From Mactromeris polynyma (taxonomy: Eukaryota > Mollusca > Bivalvia > Venerida > Mactridae), in the NCBI GenBank assembly GCA_032209605.1, contig JASFXZ010000014.1, positions 2,562,912-2,626,911 of the forward strand: a stretch of DNA of 64,000 nt. The letters run 5' to 3'. The translations under genes were made by a program, and so were the position numbers. This document shows positions 55,951 to 64,000 of this stretch, one piece after another. The notes beneath the pieces were generated by a model. It worked only from the letters and a program-made list of their open reading frames with translations, was not told the DNA's origin and searched no databases. How positions within the stretch are numbered: the first letter of the stretch is position 1; every line of letters begins with the position of its first letter.

Positions 55951-57410
55951 CATACTGCTAAGACTCATCGGAATATATTGCTTAGATCCAAGGGAACATA
56001 TCGCCTAGATCCAAGGGAACATACTGCTAAGACTCAATGGAATATATTACTTAGATACCAGGGAACGTATTGCTTAGATACAAGGGAACATACAGCTAAG
56101 ACTCAAGGAAATATATTGCTTAGATACAAGGGAACATATTGCTTAGATCCAAGTGAACATACTGCTAAGACTCAATGGAAAATATTACTTAGATACAAGG
56201 GAACATATTGCTTAGATACAAGGGATCATATTGCATAGATCCAAGGGAACATACTGCTTAGATCCAAGGGCACATACTGCTAAGACTCAATGGAATATAT
56301 TACTTAGATAACAGGAAAGATATTGCTTAGATACAAGGGAACATACTGCTAGGACTCAATGGAATATAGATACAAGGGGATATATTGCTTAGATCAAGGG
56401 AAACATACTGCTAAGACTCATCGGAATATATTGCTTAGATACAAGGAAGCATATTGCGTAGATCCAAGGGAACATACTGCTTAGACTCGGTGGAATATAT
56501 TGCTTAGATACAAGGCAACATATTGCTTAGATCCAATGAAACATACTGCTAAGACTCAGTGGAATGTATTACTTAGATACAAGGGGACATACTGCTTACA
56601 TCCAAGGGAACATACTGCAAAGACTCAATGGAATATATTACTTAGATTAAAGGGAACATATTGCCTAGATCCAAGTGAACATACTGCGAAGACTCAATGA
56701 AATATATTGCTTAGGTCCAAGGGAACATACTGCTATGACTCCATGCAATATATTGCTTAGATACATTGGAACATATTGCGTAGATACAAGGGATCATACT
56801 GCTAAGACTCAATGGAATATATTACTTAGATACAAGGGAACATATTGCTTAGATCCATGGGAACATACTGCTTAGATCCAAGGGCACATACTGCTCAGAC
56901 TCAATGAAATATATTACTTAGATAACAGGCAATATATTGCTTAGATACAAGGGAACATACTGCTAAGATTCAATGGAATATATTACCTAAAAACAAGGGA
57001 ATATACTGCTAAGACTCAATTGAATATATTGCTTAGATATAAGGGAACATACTGCTCAGACTCCTTGGAATATATTACTTAGATACAAGAGAACGTATTG
57101 ATTAGATCCAAGGGGACATATTGCCTAGATACAAGGGAACATATTGCTTAGATACAAGGGCACATACGGCTAAGACTCGGTGGAATATACTACTTAGATA
57201 CAAGGGGACATACTGCTTAGATCAAGGGGAACATACTACTAAGACTCAATGGAATATATTAATTAGATGCAAGGGAACATATTGCTTAGATCCAAAGGAA
57301 CGTACTGCTAAGACTCAGTGGAATATATTGCTTAGATACAAGGCAACATATTGCTTAGATCCAAGGAAACATACTGCTAAGACTCAGTGGAATGTATTAC
57401 TTAGATACAA

Positions 57411-60374
57411 GGGGAACATACTGATATGACTCAATGGAACATATTGCTTAGATCCAAGGGAACAAACTGCTAAGACTCAGTGGAATGTATTACTCAGATA
57501 CAAGGGGACAAAAAGCTTAGATCCAAGGGAACATACTGCTAAGACTCATCGCAATATATTGCTTAGATCCAAGGGAACATACTGCGAAGACTCAAAGGAG
57601 TATATAGCTTAGATCCAAGGGAACATATTGCTTAGATCCAAGGGAACATATCCCTAGACTCAATGGAATATATTGATTAGATACAAGGGAACATATTGCT
57701 TAGATACAAGGGAACATATTGCTTAGATCCAAGGGAACATACTGCTTAGATCCAAGGGCGCATACTGCTAAGATTCTATGGAATATATTACTTAGATAAC
57801 AGTAAACATATTGCTTAGATACAATGGAACATACTGCTAAACTCAGTGGAATATAATACTTAGATACAAGGGGACATACTGCTTAGATCAAGGGAAACAT
57901 ACTGCCAAGAATCAGTGGAATGTATTACTTACATACAAGGGGAAATACTGCTTAGATCCAAGGGAGCATACTGCTAAGAATCAATGGAATATATTACTTA
58001 GATACCACGGAACATACTGCTACGACTCAATGGAATATATTACTTAGATAAAAGGAAACATATTGCTTAGATAAAATGGAAAATACTGCTAAGACTCAGT
58101 GGAATATATTACTTAGATACAAGGGGACATACTGCTTAGATCAAGGGAATATATTGCTTAGATACAAGGGAACATATTGCTTGGATCCGAAAGAACATAC
58201 TGCTAAGAAACAAAGGAATATATTACTTAGATACAATGGAACGTATTGCTTACATACAAGGGAACATACTGCTCAGACTCAATGGAATATATTGCTAAGA
58301 CTCAATGGAATATATTACTTAGATACAAGGGAACACACTGCTAAGACTCAATGGAAAATAAAACTTAGATACAAGGGAACATACTGCTTAGATACAAGGG
58401 AACACACTGCTAAGACTCAATGGAATATTTTACTTAGATGCAAGGGAACATATTGACTAGATCCAAGGGCACATACTGCTAAAACTCAATTGAATATATT
58501 ACTTAGATACAAGGGAACATAACGCTTAGATCCAAGGGCTCTTACTACTAAGACTCAATGGAATATATTACTTAGATACAAGGGAACATATTGCCCAGAT
58601 CCAAGGGCACATACTGCTAAGACTCAATGGAATATATTACTTAGATACAAGGGAACATATCGCTTAGATCCAAGGGCACATACTGCTAAGACACAATGGA
58701 ATATATTACTTAGATACAAGGGAACATATTGCCTAGATCCAAGGGCACATACTGCTAAGACTCAATGGAATATATTGCTTAGATAAAAGGGAACATACTG
58801 CAAAGACTCAATGGAATATATTTCTTAGATACAATGGAACATACTGCTCATACTCAATGGAATATATTGCTTAGATACAAGGGGAGGTATTTCTTAGATA
58901 CAAGGGAACATACTGCTAAGATTCAATGGAACATACTGCTAAGACTCAATGGAATATTTTGATTAGATTCAAATGGACATCATGCGTAGATGCAAGGGAA
59001 CATATTGCTAAGATACTAGGGAACATACTGATATGACTCAATGGAACATATTGCTGATATCCAAGGGAACATACTGCTAAGACTCAGTGGAATGTATTAC
59101 TTACATACAAGGGGACATAAAGCTTAGATCCAAGGGAACATACTGCTAAGACTCATCGCAATATATTGCTTAGATACAAGGGAACATACTGCGAACACTC
59201 AAAGGAATATATAGCTTAGATCCAAGGGAACATATTGCTTAGATCCAAGGTAACATACTGCTTAGAGTCAATGGAATATATTACTTAGATGCAAGGGTAC
59301 ATACTAAGAAGACTCAAAGGAATATATAGCTTAGATCCAAGGCAACATATTGCTTAGATCCAAGGGAACATACTGCTTAGACTCAATGGAATATATTACT
59401 TAGATGCAAGGGTTCATATTGCCTAGATCCAAGAGCACATACTGCTAAGACTCAATGGAATATATTACTTAGATACAAGGGAACATATCGCTTTTATCCA
59501 AGGGCACATACTACTAAGACTCAATGGAATATATTACTTAGATGCAACGGAACATATTGCCTAGATCCAAGGGCACATACTGCTAAGACTCAATGGAATA
59601 TATTACTTAGATACAAGGGAACATTTTGCCTATATCCAACGGCACATACTGCTAAGACTCAATGGAATATATTGCTTAGATACAAAGGAACATACTGCAA
59701 AGACTCAATGGAATATATTACTTAGATACAATGGAACATACTGCCTAAACTCAATGGAATATATTGCTTAGACTCAATGGAACATATTGCTTAGATACAA
59801 GGGAACATATTGCTAAGATTCAATGGAATATATTACTTAGATAACAGGAAACATATTGCTTAGATACAATGGAACATACTGCAAAGACTCAGTGGAATAT
59901 TTTACTTAGATACAAGGGGACATACTGCTTAGATCAAGGGAAACATACTGCTTGGACTCATCGGAATATATTGCTTAGATACAAGGAAACATATTGCTTA
60001 GATCCAAGGGACCATACTGCTAAGACTCAATGGAATATATTGCTTAGATACAAGGAAACATATTGCTTAGATCAAGGGAATATATTGCTAAGATACAAGG
60101 GAATATATTGCTTGGATCCGAAAGAACATACTGCTAAGAAACAAAGGAATATATTACTTAGATACAATGGAAAGTATTGCTTACATACAAGGGGACATAC
60201 TGCTAAGACTCAATGGAATATATTGCTTAGATACAAGGGGACATATTTCTTAGATACAAGGGAACATACTGCTAAGTCTCATCGGAATATATTGCTTAGA
60301 TACAAGGCAACATATTGCTTAGATCCAAGGAAACATACTGCTAAGACTCAGTGGAATGTATTACTTAGATACAA
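57411..60374 (+). repeat. About 3-kb higher-order unit, copy 1
   Basis: Begins at GGGGAACATACTGATATG (57411) and runs to the next occurrence of that marker at 60375, 2,964 bp later. It includes ATAAAGCTTAG-type units, GGATCCGAAAG (58183), GGAGGTATTTC, ATCATGCGTAG and ACTGCGAACACTC in order. Relative to copy 2 it carries two extra trimers (138 bp) between about 58440 and 58800. Confidence 0.85.
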
Positions 60375-63300
60375 GGGGAACATACTGATATGACTCAATG
60401 GAACATATTGCTTAGATCCAAGGGAACAAACTGCTAAGACTCAGTGGAATGTATTACTCAGATACAAGGGGACATAAAGCTTAGATCCAAGGGAACATAC
60501 TGCTCAGACTCATCGCAATATATTGCTTAGATCCACGGGAAAAAACTGCAAAGACTCAAAGGAGTATATAGCTTAGATCCAAGGGAACATATTGCTTAGA
60601 TCCAAGGGAACATATCCCTAGACTCAATGGAATATATTGCTTAGATACAAGGGAACATATTGCTTAGATACAAGGGAACATATTGCTTAGATCCAAGGGA
60701 ACATAATGCTTAGATCCTAGGGCACATACTGCTAAGATTCAATGGAATATATTACTTAGATAACAGGAAACATATTGCTTAGATACAATGGCACATACTG
60801 CTAAGTCTCAGTGGAATATAATACTTAGATGCAAGGGGACATACTGCTTAGATCAAGGGAAATATACTGCTAAGACTCATCGGAATATAGTGCTTAGATA
60901 CAAGGAAAAATATTGCTTAGATCCAAGGGAACGTACTGCTAAGACTCAGTGGAATATATTGCTTAGATACAAGGCAACATATTGCTTAGATCCAAGGAAA
61001 AATACTGCTAAGACTCAGTGGAATGTATTACTTAGATACAAGGAGACATACTGCTTAGATCCAAGGGAGCATACTGCTAAGAATCAATGGAATATATTAC
61101 TTAGATAACAGGGAACATATTGTATAGATACCAGGGAACATACTGCTAAGACTCAATGGAATATATTGCTTAGATACAGGGCAACATATTGCTTAGATCC
61201 ATGAGAACATACTGCTTAGACTCAATGGAATATATTGCTTAGATACAAGGAAACATATTGCTTAGATGCAAGGGAACATATTGCTTAGATCCAAGGGAAC
61301 ATACTGCTTAGATCCAAGGCCACATACTGCTAAGATTCTATGGAATATTTTACTTAGATAAAAGGAAACATATTGCTTAGATACAATGGAAAATACTGCT
61401 AAGACTCAGTGGAATATATTACTTAGATACAAGGGGACATACTGCTTAAATCAAGGGAATATATTGCTAAGATACATGGGAACATATTGCTTGGATCCGA
61501 AAGAACATACTGCTAAGAAACAAAGGAATATATTACTTAGATACAATGGAACGTATTGCTTACATACAAGGGGACATACTGCTAAGACTCAATAGAATAT
61601 ATTGCTAAGACTCAATGGAATATATTACTTAGATACAAGGGAACACACTGCTAAGACTCAATGGAAAATAATACTTATATACAAGGGAACATATTGCTTA
61701 GATACAAGGGAACATACTGCTAAGACTCGATGGAATATATTACTTAGATGCAAGGGAACATATTGCCTAGATCCAAGGGCACATACTGCTAAGACTCAAT
61801 GGAATATATTACTTAGATACAAGGGAACATATCGCTTAGATCCAAGGGCACATACTGCTAAGACACAATGGAATATATTACTTAGATACAAGGGAACATA
61901 TTGCCTAGATCCAAGGGCACATACTGCTAAGACTCAATGGAATATATTGCTTAGATAAAAGGGAACATACTGCAAAGACTCAATGGAATATATTTCTTAG
62001 ATACAATGGAACATACTGCTCATACTCAATGGAATATATTGCTTAGATACAAGGGGAGGTATTTCTTAGATACAAGGGAACATACTGCTAAGATTCAATG
62101 GAACATACTGCTAAGACTCAATGGAATATTTTGATTAGATTCAAATGGACATCATGCGTAGATGCAAGGGAACATATTGCTAAGATACTAGGGAACATAC
62201 TGATATGACTCAATGGAACATATTGCTGATATCCAAGGGAACATACTGCTAAGACTCAGTGGAATGTATTACTTACATACAAGGGGACATAAAGCTTAGA
62301 TCCAAGGGAACATACTGCTAAGACTCATCGCAATATATTGCTTAGATACAAGGGAACATACTGCGAACACTCAAAGGAATATATAGCTTAGATCCAAGGG
62401 AACATATTGCTTAGATCCAAGGTAACATACTGCTTAGAGTCAATGGAATATATTACTTAGATGCAAGGGTACATACTGCGAAGACTCAAAGGAATATATA
62501 GCTTAGATCCAAGGCAACATATTGCTTAGATCCAAGGGAACATACTGCTTAGACTCAATGGAATATATTACTTAGATGCAAGGGTTCATATTGCCTAGAT
62601 CCAAGAGCACATACTGCTAAGACTCAATGGAATATATTACTTAGATACAAGGGAACATATCGCTTTTATCCAAGGGCACATACTACTAAGACTCAATGGA
62701 ATATATTACTTAGATGCAAGGGAACATATTGCCTAGATCCAAGGGCACATACTGCTAAGACTCAATGGAATATATTACTTAGATACAAGGGAACATTTTG
62801 CCTAGATCCAACGGCACATACTGCTAAGACTCAATGGAATATATTGCTTAGATACAAAGGAACATACTGCAAAGACTCAATGGAATATATTACTTAGATA
62901 CAATGGAACATACTGCTTAAACTCAATGGAATATATTGCTTAGACTCAATGGAACATATTGCTTAGATACAAGGGAACATATTGCTAAGATTCAATGGAA
63001 TATATTACTTAGATAACAGGAAACATATTGCTTAGATACAATGGAACATACTGCAAAGACTCAGTGGAATATTTTACTTAGATACAAGGGGACATACTGC
63101 TTAGATCAAGGGAAACATACTGCTTAGACTCATCGGAATATATTGCTTAGATACAAGGAAACATATTGCTTAGATCCAAGGGACCATACTGCTAAGACTC
63201 AATGGAATATATTGCTTAGATACAAGGAAACATATTGCTTAGATCAAGGGAATATATTGCTAAGATACAAGGGAATATATTGCTTGGATCCGAAAGAACA

Positions 63301-63477
63301 TACTGCTAAGAAACAAAGGAATATATTACTTAGATACAATGGAAAGTATTGCTTACATACAAGGGGACATACTGCTAAGTCTCATCGGAATATATTGCTT
63401 AGATACAAGGCAACATATTGCTTAGATCCAAGGAAACATACTGCTAAGACTCAGTGGAATGTATTACTTAGATACAA
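60375..63477 (+). repeat. About 3.1-kb higher-order unit, copy 2
   Basis: Second copy, 3,103 bp to the next marker at 63478. It keeps the marker order of copy 1 (GGATCCGAAAG at 61493, ATCATGCGTAG near 62153, ACTGCGAACACTC near 62360). Across 58800-60200 against 61970-63370 the offset is a constant 3,172 bp. It then drops by exactly 69 bp to 3,103, one trimer lost near 63380. Confidence 0.85.
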
Positions 63478-64000
63478 GGGGAATATACTGATATGACTCA
63501 ATGGAACATATTGCTTAGATCCAAGGGAACAAACTGCTAAGACTCAGTGGAATGTATTACTCAGATACAAGGGGACATAAAGCTTAGATCCAAGGGAACA
63601 TACTGCTCAGACTCATCGCAATATATTGCTTAGATCCACGGGAACATACTGCAAAGACTCAAAGGAGTATATAGCTTAGATCCAAGGGAACATATTGCTT
63701 AGATCCAAGGGAACATATCCCTAGACTCAATGGAATATATTGCTTAGATACAAGGGAACATATTGCTTAGATACAAGGGAACATATTGCTTAGATCCAAG
63801 GGAACATAATGCTTAGATCCTAGGGCACATACTGCTAAGATTCAATGGAATATATTACTTAGATAACAGGAAACATATTGCTTAGATACAATGGCACATA
63901 CTGCTAAGTCTCAGTGGAATATAATACTTAGATGCAAGGGGACATACTGCTTAGATCAAGGGAAACATACTGCTAAGACTCATCGGAATATAGTGCTTAG
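63478..64000 (+). repeat. About 3.1-kb higher-order unit, copy 3 (cut by window end)
   Basis: The first 523 bp of a third copy match 60375-60897 at a constant 3,103-bp offset up to the last base (TATAGTGCTTAG at both ends). The tandem series evidently continues beyond the window. Confidence 0.85.

Larger units (their letters stand above)
6107..64000 (+). repeat. Satellite array block 3 (about 58 kb)
   Basis: The satellite resumes in a degenerate unit (TCCAAGGTGGCATATTAC) and continues to the window end with no non-satellite interruption that I can see. All monomers point the same way. Within it, monomer classes, rare variants and stops are arranged in multi-kilobase higher-order blocks listed separately. 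Stretches not listed separately are also this satellite, with a monomer order I could not pair confidently to another block. The right edge is cut by the window. Confidence 0.97.

Noticed and set aside
466..63496. Dozens of plus-strand open frames of 60-227 codons made of 23-residue repeats, as possible repeat-protein genes
   Set aside because: All come from the one open frame of the 69-bp trimer. They start at chance ATGs, stop at common monomer variants (GCTTAG, AGATAA) and vary at residue-changing sites. No unique ends, signal peptide or intron signals were seen.
1..64000. CRISPR array
   Set aside because: Repeats are directly adjacent with no unique spacers, all units are related to one 23-bp sequence, and no cas-like gene is present.
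1..64000. Telomeric or subtelomeric repeat (TTAGGG or TTAGG type)
   Set aside because: TTAGG appears only as an occasional single-base variant of TTAGA within 23-bp units, never in tandem.

Overview
This window is almost entirely one satellite (tandem-repeat) DNA array. The organism is very probably a eukaryote: there are about 62 kb of head-to-tail AT-rich repeats on one strand, no recognisable gene, no bacterial operon structure and no rRNA or tRNA. One interruption also ends in a poly(A) signal followed by an A-run. I cannot name the species or clade from the sequence.

The basic unit is a 23-bp monomer beginning TTAGATACAAGG. Three related monomer classes alternate, giving a 69-bp trimer. 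Class A begins TTAGATACAAGG, class B begins TTAGATCCAAGG and class C begins TAAGACTCAATGG. All three share T-x-AGA-xx-CAA-x-GG at the same positions. A clean example is 3191-3259. Dividing length by unit gives about 2,700 monomers, or about 900 trimers. Because 69 is divisible by 3, the trimer reads open in one plus-strand frame as a 23-residue peptide repeat (core YKGTYCLDPRAHTAKTQW). This produces dozens of open frames of 60-227 codons. I read them as by-products of the repeat, not genes: they are cut by many stops and 1-bp indels, they vary freely at amino-acid-changing sites, and they have no shared start or end.

Layout: array block 1 (1-3770); a non-satellite insertion of 1,043 bp (3771-4813) flanked by a 5-bp direct repeat TTAGA; array block 2 (4814-5619); a second non-satellite stretch of about 490 bp (5620-6106) holding AATAAA and an A11 run; then array block 3 (6107-64000), about 58 kb with no further non-repeat interruption that I can see.

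Above the 69-bp level the array is a mosaic of multi-kilobase higher-order units. There is a near-identical tandem duplication of 3,518 bp (about 38.4-41.9 and 41.9-45.4 kb). A unit of about 3.1 kb repeats from 57.4 kb to the window end. Blocks of roughly 0.75-2 kb recur tens of kilobases apart in the same order. Copies differ by insertions or deletions of whole 23- or 69-bp units, as expected from unequal exchange or slippage. No protein-coding gene, RNA gene or CRISPR array could be supported.
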